A stretch of DNA of 64,000 nt from Bacteroidales bacterium (lineage in GTDB: Bacteria; Bacteroidota; Bacteroidia; Bacteroidales; WCHB1-69), in the NCBI GenBank assembly GCA_017650305.1, contig JAGCFD010000054.1, positions 36,770-100,769 of the forward strand. The letters run 5' to 3'. Under the pieces are notes generated by a model. It searched no databases. It worked only from the letters and a program-made list of their open reading frames with translations, and was not told the DNA's origin. This document shows, piece after piece, positions 44,607-53,126 of this stretch. Positions within the stretch are counted from its first letter, which is position 1. Each line of letters begins with the position of its first letter. Made by a program: the position numbers and the translations under genes.

Positions 44607-44805
44607 GGTGCCAAAAATACAAAAAAAAAAGAAACTAACACCTATCCCGCTTTTTTCCCATTTTGCTTCTTTGCCTCTGGGTGTTTCTAAATAATCCCAC
44701 GAAATTCTCAGATTTTCACACAGATTGTCTGTACCATTCCAGGTTATCTGTGAGAAAAAAATAGAGGATCATTTCATTTTTTGGTCATGTGTCGTGACAA
44801 ATGAT

Positions 44806-44813
44806 TATTTTTG
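44806..44813 (+). promoter_or_regulatory. -7 promoter box for the second C10 protease gene
   Basis: TATTTTTG followed by CTGCCGC; a TTTG at 44780-44783 is 22 bases upstream, close to -33 spacing. It lies inside the upstream extension of the reading frame, fixing the start at 44860. Confidence 0.65.
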
Positions 44814-44859
44814 CTGCCGCTTTTCATTTTTTTATAGATTGTTCTTAAAAACAAGAAAT

Positions 44860-46638
44860 ATGTCCGCTTATAAGAAAATATCACTCTGTATTTTGGCTTG
44901 GTGTTTGGCCGTTATGGCCGTGGCCACGCCTGTGGATAGCAGCAAGGCCCGTGCTGCGGCGCAACACTTCTGGAGCCAGCAGGTACGTGCCTCGGCGCAA
45001 CTTGTAGAGGTGACCAACCAGATGCCCTACGCGCATCTCCATCTGTTCAACTGCTCTGGCGGCGGCTTTGTCATCGTTGCTGATGACGACTGCGCCAAGC
45101 CGGTCTTGGGCTACAGCCTCCAGGGGGCGCTCAACGCCACCGACATGCCGCCGGCCATGCGCTACTGGTTGGGTTTCTACGACCGGCAGATCGCTTGGGC
45201 ACAGGCCAACCACATTTCCTCACCCGTCAGCCAGCAGGCCTGGAAGTCGCTGATAGACAACCATCCCCTCTCCAGCAAATACGCCGACACGGTGGCCCCC
45301 ATGCTCACCACCACCTGGAATCAGCGCCCCTGGTACAACGAACTCTGCCCCGTGGACTCCACCCTCTACACCGGACACCCCACCACAGGTTGCACTGCCA
45401 CCGGCATGGCACAGGTGATGAAGTTTTGGAACCACCCCCGCCATGGCTACGGGAGCTACTCCTACAGCTGGGAGGGCGTGCAACCCTACTGGTCCTACGG
45501 CACGCTGAGCGCCGACTTTGAAAACACTTACTACGACTGGGACAACATGCCCAACGCCCTCGACTGGAACAGTACCCCCGCGCAAGTCAATGCGGTAGCC
45601 CAGCTCATGTCGCACGTGGGCATCAGCATCCAGATGAGCTACAACCTCTACGGCGACAGCGGCAGCGACGCACCTGTGGCCCTCCTGGAGTTCTCCGACC
45701 CCATGTACGTGGACCACACCTACTGCCCGGAAAACGCCTTGCCCACCTTCTTCGGCTACAAGGCCTCCCTGCGCGGGATTGCGCGCGAGGGCATCGCCGA
45801 CACCGTGTGGGACAACATGCTGCGCGAGGACATCTCCCACGGCCGCCCAGTGCTCTACGGCGGCTTTGGCGTTGATCCCAACACCGGCGAGACCAACGGA
45901 GGACACTGCTTCGTGCTCGACGGCTATGACAACAACGGTTTCTTCCACGTCAACTGGGGCTGGGGCGGCGCTTACGACAACTACTTCCCCTCCTCCGCAT
46001 TGGATGTGGCCGGATACAGCTTCTCCGACCGACAAGAAGCCATCTTCGGCATCGAACCCGACTACAGCCACTTGGAGATGAACAGTGACCTCTCCATACC
46101 CTCTCCTATCATTTGGGATAACGAGGTGCTGGGCTTTAACTTCAGTGTCATCAACAAAGGCGACTCCACTTTTTCCGGACAGATAGGCATCGGAATATGG
46201 GATACCAACGAGGTCTTTTGTGGATGGTCGCTGCGAGAGAATGTCAGCATCCAGGCTATGGACGAATATCAAAGACAAGGTGTTGGGACCTTCCTCCCCA
46301 ATATGGAACATCATAAGGATTACATAGCGGTTCTGATGTACGGAGACACGCTTCCGGAATACCCCGTTTTTGAAAATGGACATGTCAACCATTGCCAATT
46401 TTCTATCTTTGGTGTGGGCATCTCTTCCTTGGATGCGCATCATCCCATCATTACCACCCAGCATCGGCAAATCACGGTGAAGGACGTGGAAGAAAAGCCT
46501 ATCATCGTGTACAATGTGCTGGGCAGTGTCCTTTATCAGAATTTCAACCCGCGCGCCGAGACCCTCATCCCCGTACCCACCGCTGGCGTCTATCTCATAC
46601 GCGTGGGCGCCACCACCACCAAAGTCGTGATTCCATAA
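44860..46638 (+). CDS. Second secreted C10 cysteine protease with short C-terminal sorting-like domain
   Basis: Predicted extracellular cysteine protease of 592 residues. From the ATG at 44860 (MSAYKKISLC) it has a signal peptide (about 1-23), a propeptide segment (about 24-125; GGFVIVADDDCAKPVLGYS) and the C10 core with Cys178 in TTGCTATGMAQVMKFW, matching the family signature, and His349 in NGGHCFVLDGYDNNG followed by FHVNWGWGG. A beta-sandwich region (about 405-520) and a C-terminal stretch (TVKDVEEKPIIVYNVLG to PTAGVYLIRVGATTTKVVIP) follow; the latter looks like a degenerate T9SS sorting domain. The frame is open back to 44725, but the promoter lies there. The protease part is noticeably richer in G+C and C-ending codons than the C-terminal third. 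Confidence 0.9.
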   Translation: MSAYKKISLCILAWCLAVMAVATPVDSSKARAAAQHFWSQQVRASAQLVEVTNQMPYAHLHLFNCSGGGFVIVADDDCAKPVLGYSLQGALNATDMPPAMRYWLGFYDRQIAWAQANHISSPVSQQAWKSLIDNHPLSSKYADTVAPMLTTTWNQRPWYNELCPVDSTLYTGHPTTGCTATGMAQVMKFWNHPRHGYGSYSYSWEGVQPYWSYGTLSADFENTYYDWDNMPNALDWNSTPAQVNAVAQLMSHVGISIQMSYNLYGDSGSDAPVALLEFSDPMYVDHTYCPENALPTFFGYKASLRGIAREGIADTVWDNMLREDISHGRPVLYGGFGVDPNTGETNGGHCFVLDGYDNNGFFHVNWGWGGAYDNYFPSSALDVAGYSFSDRQEAIFGIEPDYSHLEMNSDLSIPSPIIWDNEVLGFNFSVINKGDSTFSGQIGIGIWDTNEVFCGWSLRENVSIQAMDEYQRQGVGTFLPNMEHHKDYIAVLMYGDTLPEYPVFENGHVNHCQFSIFGVGISSLDAHHPIITTQHRQITVKDVEEKPIIVYNVLGSVLYQNFNPRAETLIPVPTAGVYLIRVGATTTKVVIP

Positions 46639-46681
46639 CCATAATCATAGCTTCATAATTTAATAACTTAATAAAACCACA

Positions 46682-48079
46682 ATGAACCCTTTATTCGAAA
46701 AAACCATTTACCAAAACAGACGTGAAAAACTGACCCAATCCGTGGGCCACGGCATCGCCGTATTCTTGGGCAACCACGAGGCCCCGATGAACTATCCCGA
46801 CAACACCTACAACTTCCGTCAGGACAGTGACTTCCTCTATTTCTTCGGACTTTCCATCGCCGACATCGCCGCTGTCATCGATTTTGACGCGCACGAGTCC
46901 ATCATCTTCGGCAACGACTTCACCATCGATGACATCATCTGGATGGGCGACCAGCCGACGATTGCCTCCTTGGCCGAGAAGGTCGGTGTGAAGAAGACCA
47001 TGCCGCTTGGTAAGTTGCAGGACTATATCCGCGAGGCACAAGACAAAGGCCGCAAGGTACACTTCACCCCGATGTACCGCGGTGACAACCAGATCTGGCT
47101 CGCCAACCTGACGGGCATCAACGTCAACGAGATTCGTGAAGCGGCCTCCCTGGAGCTCATCAAGGGCATCGTGGCCTTGCGTTCCGCCAAGGAGCAGTGC
47201 GAGATTGACGAGATGGACAAGGCTTGCGAAATCGGTGTCAAGATGCACACCGCCGTGATGCGCCGCTGTATGCCGGGCGAGTCGGAGCGCGAACTGGCTG
47301 GTCTGGCCGAGGGTATCGCTCTCTCCTACGGCAACGGCATCTCCTTCCCGGTCATCCTGTCGCAACATGGCGAAACGCTGCACAACCACCTCCACAATGG
47401 CATCCTGCAAGAGGGTAATATGCTGCTGATGGACGCCGGTGCCGAAGGATTGATGAACTACTGTTCCGACTACACGCGTACCTTGCCCGTGGGTGGCAAG
47501 TTCACCCAAAAGCAACAGGAGATCTATGAGATCGTGCTGAAAGCTAATCTGGACGCCATTGACGCCGCACACCCGGGTATGTACAACAAAGAGTTGCACC
47601 GCCTCTCCTGCGAGGTGATCGCACAAGGCCTCAAGGACCTCGGCCTGATGAAGGGAGACGTGAAAGAGGCTGTGGAATTGGGCGCGCACGCTCTGTTCAT
47701 GGTGCATGGCTTAGGCCACCAGATCGGTCTGGATGTGCACGACATGGAAGGCCTCGGCCAAATCCATGTGGGCTATGACGAGACCGTGCAACCGAGCAAG
47801 ATCTTCGGCTGGGCATCATTGCGCATGGCTCGCGAGCTGAAACCGGGCTTCGTGGTCTCCATAGAGCCGGGCATCTACTTCATCCCGCACCTCATCGACA
47901 TCTGGAAGAAGGAGAACAAGTTCGCCGACTTCATCAACTACGACGTGGTGGAGAAGTACCGTGATTTCGGTGGCATCCGCATCGAGGACGACCTGCTGAT
48001 CACCGAGACCGGCCACAGAGTGTTAGGTCCGCACTTGCCGAAGGGCGTGGACGAACTCGCTGCTATTATTGGGAAATAA
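46682..48079 (+). CDS. pepP: Xaa-Pro aminopeptidase (M24B, aminopeptidase P)
   Basis: Cytosolic metallopeptidase removing N-terminal residues next to proline. The 465 residues comprise the N-terminal AMP_N-type domain (about 1-150, NFRQDSDFLYFFGLS) and the pita-bread catalytic domain with metal ligands in LLMDAGAEGLMNYCSDYTRT, VHGLGHQIGLDVHD, VVSIEPGIYF and GGIRIEDDLLIT. It follows the C10 protease gene by 43 bases, so the two may be co-expressed: the secreted protease would yield peptides and PepP would help degrade them inside, an inference. Convergent with the TPM gene (6-base gap). Confidence 0.95.
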   Translation: MNPLFEKTIYQNRREKLTQSVGHGIAVFLGNHEAPMNYPDNTYNFRQDSDFLYFFGLSIADIAAVIDFDAHESIIFGNDFTIDDIIWMGDQPTIASLAEKVGVKKTMPLGKLQDYIREAQDKGRKVHFTPMYRGDNQIWLANLTGINVNEIREAASLELIKGIVALRSAKEQCEIDEMDKACEIGVKMHTAVMRRCMPGESERELAGLAEGIALSYGNGISFPVILSQHGETLHNHLHNGILQEGNMLLMDAGAEGLMNYCSDYTRTLPVGGKFTQKQQEIYEIVLKANLDAIDAAHPGMYNKELHRLSCEVIAQGLKDLGLMKGDVKEAVELGAHALFMVHGLGHQIGLDVHDMEGLGQIHVGYDETVQPSKIFGWASLRMARELKPGFVVSIEPGIYFIPHLIDIWKKENKFADFINYDVVEKYRDFGGIRIEDDLLITETGHRVLGPHLPKGVDELAAIIGK

Positions 48080-48085
48080 GAGGTG

Positions 48086-48895
48086 TTAAAAACGGCCTCC
48101 GGCGCCTCCGCCTCCGAAGCCGCCACCACCGCCAAAGCCTCCGAAGCCTCCGCTGAAGCCACCTCCAAAGTCGCCTCCGCCGAAGATGCCCCCAGAGTGC
48201 TTGTCCCAAACAGGTCCAATGTAAGGACCTCCAAAACCGCCAGAGTGGTGGTCTGAATCAGAACCACTGCTCTGGTTGTTTTTATTCCGGGAGCTGATCA
48301 GGATAAAGATAATGATGAGAATGGTGATGCCGACAATGAACAGAGCCTCTTTAGGAGTCATCTTGTCGCCTGACAGCCGCTCTACAGAGATCTCTCCCGC
48401 CGCCAAGGGCAGCAGATAGGCTAATGCGGAGTCAATGGCCGCTACATAGTGCTGTTGCGACAGCTCCGGAATCATTTTCAGATCAATGACGCGCTTGGCA
48501 AACGCGTCGGGAATGACGGGCTCCAAATCATACCCGACAGAGATATACACCTCTCCGTCATGATTCGTGCTGGGTTTGATGAGGATGACGACCCCGTTCC
48601 GATACTGGTCGGAGCGAACACCCCAACGCTCCCCAATCTCGTAGGCAAATTCAGCCGCTGTGTAATCGCCTAAATCATTGACGGTTACAATGCAGAACAC
48701 ATTGGAAGTGGAGTCGTTGAAGGCAACCAGTTGATCTTCTAACCGATTGACATCGGCTGCGCCGAGCACTCCCGCAAAATCATTGACCAGCCGTGGCGGG
48801 TCTGGCACAGCAGGAATAGCATCTCCTCTGCTGTTTTTGGCGAAAAGCAGAGAGGAGATGCATAACAGCAGTCCGATAAGGGTTAGTCGGCGCAT
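48086..48895 (-). CDS. TPM-domain membrane protein (YgcG-like)
   Basis: A 269-residue protein with a signal peptide (about 1-19), a periplasmic TPM domain (about 33-165, LVNDFAGVLGAADVNRLEDQ, YEIGERWGVRSDQYRNGVVI), one transmembrane helix (about 185-203) and a glycine-rich tail (GGFGGGGGFGGGGAGGRF). This architecture is widespread; some TPM proteins have acid phosphatase activity or take part in photosystem repair, but the bacterial role is not settled. It follows lemA by 12 bases, the usual pairing. Confidence 0.92.
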   Translation of the reverse strand: MRRLTLIGLLLCISSLLFAKNSRGDAIPAVPDPPRLVNDFAGVLGAADVNRLEDQLVAFNDSTSNVFCIVTVNDLGDYTAAEFAYEIGERWGVRSDQYRNGVVILIKPSTNHDGEVYISVGYDLEPVIPDAFAKRVIDLKMIPELSQQHYVAAIDSALAYLLPLAAGEISVERLSGDKMTPKEALFIVGITILIIIFILISSRNKNNQSSGSDSDHHSGGFGGPYIGPVWDKHSGGIFGGGDFGGGFSGGFGGFGGGGGFGGGGAGGRF

Positions 48896-48907
48896 GATAA
48901 TGTTTTA

Positions 48908-49507
48908 TTAGTCGAAATTGAATTCTACAGATGGAGAATTCTCGGCACCCGGAGATGCTTTGAAGTAACCTTTGCTCTTGAATCCGCAAATGCCAGCGAT
49001 AATGTTGTTCGGAAACTGGCGGATGTAGGAGTTGAATACCTGAACAGTCTCGTTATATTTGTTGCGCTCCACAGCAATGCGGTTCTCGATGCCTTCCAAC
49101 TGGGCTTGCAGGTCTCTGAATCCCTGCGTGGCGGTCAGTTCCGGATATCTTTCCACCGTTACCAACAGGCGGCTGATGGCAGAACTCAATTCGTCTTGTG
49201 CCGCTTGGAATTTTGCAATGCTCTCTTCAGAAAGATTTTCAGCATTCACATTCACGGCAGTGGCTTTGGCACGGGCACTGATGACAGCCTCCAAAGTGCT
49301 CTTCTCAAAGTCAGCGGCCCCTTGTACGGTAGCTACCAAATTGGGAATGAGGTCCATACGACGTTGATATACATTTTCAACGTTGGACCATGCCTGATTG
49401 CAGGTCTCCTCTTTGGAAACCATCTGGTTGTAAGGACGTACAGCGGCAGCAATGATGAAGATCACAATGCCGAGGACTACTAATAAGATTAAAATGCCTT
49501 TTTTCAT
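48908..49507 (-). CDS. LemA-family protein
   Basis: A 199-residue inner-membrane protein with one N-terminal helix (about 5-23) and a long helical bundle, with the family stretches NQMVSKEETCNQAWSNVENV, RMDLIPNLVATVQGAADFEK and RYPELTATQGFRDLQAQLEG. LemA proteins are common next to TPM-domain genes; their function is unknown, with proposed envelope roles. Its start codon overlaps the waaA stop by 4 bases (ATGA). Confidence 0.94.
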   Translation of the reverse strand: MKKGILILLVVLGIVIFIIAAAVRPYNQMVSKEETCNQAWSNVENVYQRRMDLIPNLVATVQGAADFEKSTLEAVISARAKATAVNVNAENLSEESIAKFQAAQDELSSAISRLLVTVERYPELTATQGFRDLQAQLEGIENRIAVERNKYNETVQVFNSYIRQFPNNIIAGICGFKSKGYFKASPGAENSPSVEFNFD

Positions 49508-50742
49508 ATTAAATGTTTTTGAATGATACTATAAATTCTATCGCAAGAGCCTAAATTGGCTTGTATGTATTGATGACAGATGTCGCAAGTTTTCCGATAC
49601 TCTTCGGGTTGATTAGAAAAACGTTGTATTGTTTGCAACATCTGTGCCGCATTTGTGACAGAGAAGGCTCCTTTGCGCTCTGTCAACATTACCGCTTCGT
49701 TAAATTTTTGATAATCAGGGCCGAAGAAAACAGGAATGTCATATACAGCCGCCTCCAGGATGTTATGGAGACCAGTTTTGAAAGCACCTCCAACAAAGGC
49801 GTATGTTCCATATCGGTATATCTTCTTCAAAAGTCCGATAGTGTTGATAATCAACACCTTACTTTCAGCCAATTGTTCTTCACTGGCGGAGGTGATCATT
49901 GTGGTCTTGAAGGCAGAGAAGGTTTTGGAGACCTCCTCGCTGCGCTTGATTTCATGTGGAGCTACTACAATCTTGAAATCTGGTAGTTTTGAAAGTAAAT
50001 CGGCCAAAAGTTTCTCGTCGGGCTGCCAGGTGCTGCCGGCCACAATAAGTTTGGACTTTTGTTGGAATTGTTCCACTTCCGGGATGGAAGCCGGCTGACA
50101 AGCAACATCATACACCCGGTCAAAACGAGTGTCTCCACACACCTCTGCCTGTGTGATGCCGATCTCTGCCAACAATTGTCTTGATTCTTCATTCTGAACG
50201 AAGAAATAGGATGCTTTATGCAATTGTTTGCCAAACCATTGGCCTGTTTTTCTGAAGAAATATTGTTTGGGACGGAAAATGGCGCAGATGTAGAAAAAAG
50301 GAATCTGCCGTTTGTTGAGTTCGTAAATGTAATTGAACCAGAATTCATATTTTACAAAAACGGCCAATTGCGGTTGCACGATGCTGATGAATCGTTTGGC
50401 TTTTTTACGAAGGTCTATGGGCAGATAGAAAATGTAATCGGGCAGCGTGTCGTTTTTGGAAACTTCATAACCAGAAGGGGAGAAGAAGGTGACCAGCACC
50501 TTGGTCTGGGGTTTTTCCCGTTTGATTTTCTCAATCAACGGTTTGCCTTGTTCATATTCGCCTAACGAAGCGCAATGAATCCAGACGGGGTGTTGTGATC
50601 CGTCAAAGGTTTGTTCCAAACGCTCGAAAATGTTCTTGCGACCTTTCTCCCAGCTTTTAGCCTTCGGATTGAAGAGGGACGCAATTGCAATGCCACATCT
50701 GTAGAAGAAGATGCCTACGGTATATAGCAGGAGCATGAGCAT
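49504..50742 (-). CDS. waaA: 3-deoxy-D-manno-octulosonic acid (Kdo) transferase
   Basis: Transfers Kdo from CMP-Kdo to lipid A precursor at the inner membrane, needed for the LPS inner core. The 412 residues include an N-terminal membrane anchor (about 1-20), WIHCASLGEYEQGKPLIEKI carrying the catalytic Glu, VTFFSPSGYEV, VAGSTWQPDEKLL and a C-terminal GT-B domain with YAFVGGAFKTGLHNILE. Length is normal. It starts 4 bases after the barrel gene stop and overlaps lemA. Confidence 0.94.
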   Translation of the reverse strand: MLMLLLYTVGIFFYRCGIAIASLFNPKAKSWEKGRKNIFERLEQTFDGSQHPVWIHCASLGEYEQGKPLIEKIKREKPQTKVLVTFFSPSGYEVSKNDTLPDYIFYLPIDLRKKAKRFISIVQPQLAVFVKYEFWFNYIYELNKRQIPFFYICAIFRPKQYFFRKTGQWFGKQLHKASYFFVQNEESRQLLAEIGITQAEVCGDTRFDRVYDVACQPASIPEVEQFQQKSKLIVAGSTWQPDEKLLADLLSKLPDFKIVVAPHEIKRSEEVSKTFSAFKTTMITSASEEQLAESKVLIINTIGLLKKIYRYGTYAFVGGAFKTGLHNILEAAVYDIPVFFGPDYQKFNEAVMLTERKGAFSVTNAAQMLQTIQRFSNQPEEYRKTCDICHQYIQANLGSCDRIYSIIQKHLI

Positions 50743-50746
50743 GGTC

Positions 50747-51541
50747 TTATCGGTAATAGAAGGTGGTCACAGATTTTTTTTCGTAGAAAGGAATATTCCA
50801 ACCGACTCGTAATCCTATCAAACCGCTGAACTTGCTTTTCATGCCTGCGGTTGGACCTTCGTTGAAGATATAGTTGCGTGAAGGCTTGGTCCAGATTTCA
50901 TAAAACTCGATGCCTCCGTAAAAATTGAGGATTCTGTTTTTCTGGATGAACAGATAACCGATGAACTGGTTCATGGCGAAACCTGCTGACAGGTGGTCAT
51001 AGCCTTTTCTGTAGTCGCCATTGAGTTGTGGAACCTGATTGTCAAAGTCAGTGATTCGGATCATGTGCCCGAAGTAGCCCATGTGGAATTTCACCCAGAT
51101 GCCGGAATTCTTCCATCTGTTGACAGGAAATATCTTGCCGGCGCCGGCGCCGAAAAACCAGGCACGTCCTTCCATGCTGACACCGTTGGCCGCAAAGCCG
51201 TTGCCGTCATAAATGATGTTGTTTTGGTAAAGACTGCCTAAGAAGGCGTAGCTGGTGTCTCGCAAATTACCCCCGAACATGTAGTTTGCAGCTATGTCAA
51301 AGGTCCAGTTCGACTTGGTCTTGAAGGTAAGATCTACACCCACGGTTAGATTGGGCTTGAACCAGTCATGTAGCAGTCCTATAGGCAGTTGGCCGCCTAA
51401 GTTGACACTTCCCCAAATCATGGTGGCGGAGGTGTCAACATAATTCTTGTCACTGAAGTTGGTGCGATAGTAAGACTGGCCACACAGCATCAAGGGCGTG
51501 AGACTTAGGAAAAGCAACCATATATATATCGACTTTTTCAT
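50747..51541 (-). CDS. Outer-membrane beta-barrel-like protein of unknown function
   Basis: No named family recognised. From the ATG at 51541 (MKKSIYIWLLFLSLTPLMLC) the protein has about 264 residues: a signal sequence and then a mature part of alternating aromatic strands (LTVGVDLTFKTKSNWTFDIA, GIWVKFHMGYFGHMIRIT) ending in a strand with terminal aromatic residues (SVTTFYYR). This fits an outer-membrane barrel. ATG 51544 is an alternative; an in-frame start at 51562 lies inside the promoter box. Followed by waaA after 4 bases. Confidence 0.7.
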   Translation of the reverse strand: MKKSIYIWLLFLSLTPLMLCGQSYYRTNFSDKNYVDTSATMIWGSVNLGGQLPIGLLHDWFKPNLTVGVDLTFKTKSNWTFDIAANYMFGGNLRDTSYAFLGSLYQNNIIYDGNGFAANGVSMEGRAWFFGAGAGKIFPVNRWKNSGIWVKFHMGYFGHMIRITDFDNQVPQLNGDYRKGYDHLSAGFAMNQFIGYLFIQKNRILNFYGGIEFYEIWTKPSRNYIFNEGPTAGMKSKFSGLIGLRVGWNIPFYEKKSVTTFYYR

Positions 51542-51559
51542 CATCAACGTTTTAGAATG

Positions 51560-51567
51560 CAAAAATA
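51560..51567 (-). promoter_or_regulatory. -7 promoter box for the barrel-waaA-lemA-TPM run
   Basis: TATTTTTG followed by CATTC on the minus strand, 15-18 nt upstream of the ATGs at 51544 and 51541. It overlaps the upstream in-frame start at 51562, which is therefore rejected. Confidence 0.6.
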
Positions 51568-51573
51568 CAAATT

Positions 51574-52170
51574 TTAAATATAAAGTACGGTTCCCACTTT
51601 TTTAAGGGCGGTCACAATGCGTTCAACCTCTCGTTGTCTTACCGAGAAACGAATTGTGCAGTTGAAATCGCTACGTTGTTCTAAAATGGTCACGTCGGGA
51701 TCTTTCATCAATTGCATGACGGCGTTCATCTGCAGGTACTCAAAGGTCACCTCAAAGGTTTCTTCAATGGTCTTTTCAATGATGGTGGCCGCATCGAGGG
51801 CCTCCTTTGCCGCTATCTTGTAGGCATTTTGAAGTCCGCTGACACCCAGTTTGATACCGCCGAAATAGCGGACCACAATGACGAGCGTGTTGGTCAGGTC
51901 TTTGGAAAGCAGCTGCCCGTGGATAGGTCTTCCGGCCGTACCGGAAGGCTCTCCGTTGTCGTTCATCCGGTAGGCGTCCTTGCGTGGGCCTAAGATGTAT
52001 GCATAGCAGTGGTGGCGAGCGTCATTATGCTTCTTCTGTATTTCTGTCAGATAGCTTTTGATTTGCTGCTCGTTTTCCACAGGAAAGGCGTATGCGAGAA
52101 ACTTGCTCCGCTTCTCGCTGTAACTGCCTGTGCTGGGACCGGCTATGGTTTTATAGGTGTCTTCGAACAT
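51574..52170 (-). CDS. YigZ/IMPACT-family protein
   Basis: A conserved 198-residue cytosolic protein. The N-terminal UPF0029 domain shows EKRSKFLAYAFPVENEQQ, HNDARHHCYAYILG, DNGEPSGTAGRPI and VVRYFGGIKLGVSGL (about 18-130); the C-terminal 60 residues form the small YigZ ferredoxin-like domain. Eukaryotic IMPACT proteins modulate GCN2; the bacterial role is unknown. Its start lies 20 bases inside the end of ribD, so the genes overlap. Confidence 0.93.
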   Translation of the reverse strand: MFEDTYKTIAGPSTGSYSEKRSKFLAYAFPVENEQQIKSYLTEIQKKHNDARHHCYAYILGPRKDAYRMNDNGEPSGTAGRPIHGQLLSKDLTNTLVIVVRYFGGIKLGVSGLQNAYKIAAKEALDAATIIEKTIEETFEVTFEYLQMNAVMQLMKDPDVTILEQRSDFNCTIRFSVRQREVERIVTALKKVGTVLYI

Positions 52171-53119
52171 AGCGTATCTGGTTGTGATCGATGATGTCTG
52201 TCTTGTATGGCTCTTGAGTTAAAACCGGAGCTTTTAGTCCTTTGTCAAAACGGCAGTTTCCAACAAGGATGCGTGCCTCGTCCCAAAGTCCGGCCTCAAG
52301 AAATAGGTCCAGGGTTTTGCGACCTCCTTCAACGATGACGGACTGCACTTTTTGTTCATAAAGGATTTGGAGTGCCTTCGGGACATCCACCGGCAGTGGC
52401 CTGTATGGAAGATCCGAGATGATTTCATCGCCACGCTGCATCACGAATCGTTGCGGACTCTTGCCAGGGAACAGGCGCGTGGTCAACTGGGGTTTGTCGT
52501 TTGCCATGGTGCGCCATCCGACTAAAATGGCATCTTCTTCGCTGCGCCACTGGTGGGTAATCACCTTCAATGCGGGATTTGTGATCCAGTAGTCGTGAAC
52601 TGCCCGTCCATCGCTGCGGTCGATGTCCATAAAGCCATCTTCGGTTTGTGCCCACTTGAGGATGACGTACGGTCGATGTTCTCTGTGATAGGTGAAGAAG
52701 CGCTTGTTCAACTCCACACAATCGGCTTCGCATACGGGCATGACCACCTCCACACCAGCCTCTTGCAACTTGCGGATTCCTGCTCCATTGACTTTGCTGT
52801 GATAGTCTTGCGTTCCTATTACCACTTTGGGAATACCACAGGCAATGATGGCGTCTGCGCAAGGGGGAGTCTTGCCCCAATGGGAGCAGGGTTCCAGGCT
52901 CACATAAATGGTAGAGTGAGGAAGCAGGGAACGATCCTTTACGGAGGCGATGGCATTCACTTCCGCATGGGCCTCACCGTATGCGTGATGGTATCCTTCT
53001 CCAATGATGACGTCGTTGTGTACAATGACAGCTCCGACCATCGGATTCGGCTGAACAGCTCCCAATCCCAAAGCCGCCAGCTGAAGACATCGTTGCATAT
53101 AGGACTCATCAGCTGTCAT
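52151..53119 (-). CDS. ribD: Bifunctional riboflavin biosynthesis deaminase/reductase
   Basis: Deaminates and then reduces the ribosylaminopyrimidine intermediate of riboflavin synthesis. In 322 residues, the deaminase domain (about 1-145) has the zinc motifs GEAHAEVNAI and LEPCSHWGKTPPCADAI, and the reductase domain (about 150-322) has ILKWAQTEDGFMDID and VEGGRKTLDLFLEAGLWDE. No other rib gene is nearby. It starts 7 bases after the DUF4340 gene and overlaps YigZ by 20 bases. Confidence 0.95.
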   Translation of the reverse strand: MTADESYMQRCLQLAALGLGAVQPNPMVGAVIVHNDVIIGEGYHHAYGEAHAEVNAIASVKDRSLLPHSTIYVSLEPCSHWGKTPPCADAIIACGIPKVVIGTQDYHSKVNGAGIRKLQEAGVEVVMPVCEADCVELNKRFFTYHREHRPYVILKWAQTEDGFMDIDRSDGRAVHDYWITNPALKVITHQWRSEEDAILVGWRTMANDKPQLTTRLFPGKSPQRFVMQRGDEIISDLPYRPLPVDVPKALQILYEQKVQSVIVEGGRKTLDLFLEAGLWDEARILVGNCRFDKGLKAPVLTQEPYKTDIIDHNQIRYVRRHL

Positions 53120-53126
53120 TTGCTAA

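Larger units (their letters stand above)
44575..44859. other. 285-base divergent intergenic region
   Basis: No gene, RNA or repeat family is apparent. It is AT-rich and holds -7 boxes for both flanking genes (minus: 44599-44606 and 44612-44619; plus: 44806-44813) and a 7-bp inverted repeat CACAGAT / ATCTGTG (44719-44725 and 44746-44752) that could be an operator or chance. Confidence 0.5.

Noticed and set aside
44719-44752. 7-bp inverted repeat in the divergent gap
   Set aside because: Too short to separate from chance in AT-rich DNA; mentioned only as a possible operator.
44725-44859. Upstream start of the second C10 protease
   Set aside because: The 45 added residues lack a signal peptide at the front and overlap the promoter; the ATG at 44860 gives a normal signal peptide.
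45220-46470. Long open frame antisense to the second C10 protease
   Set aside because: The coding strand has both catalytic motifs; the antisense product is a Val/Gly/His-rich low-complexity sequence typical of a shadow frame.
48090-48210. Apparent tandem DNA repeat rich in CCTCCG
   Set aside because: It encodes the glycine-rich tail that TPM-domain proteins usually have, so it is not an independent repeat element.
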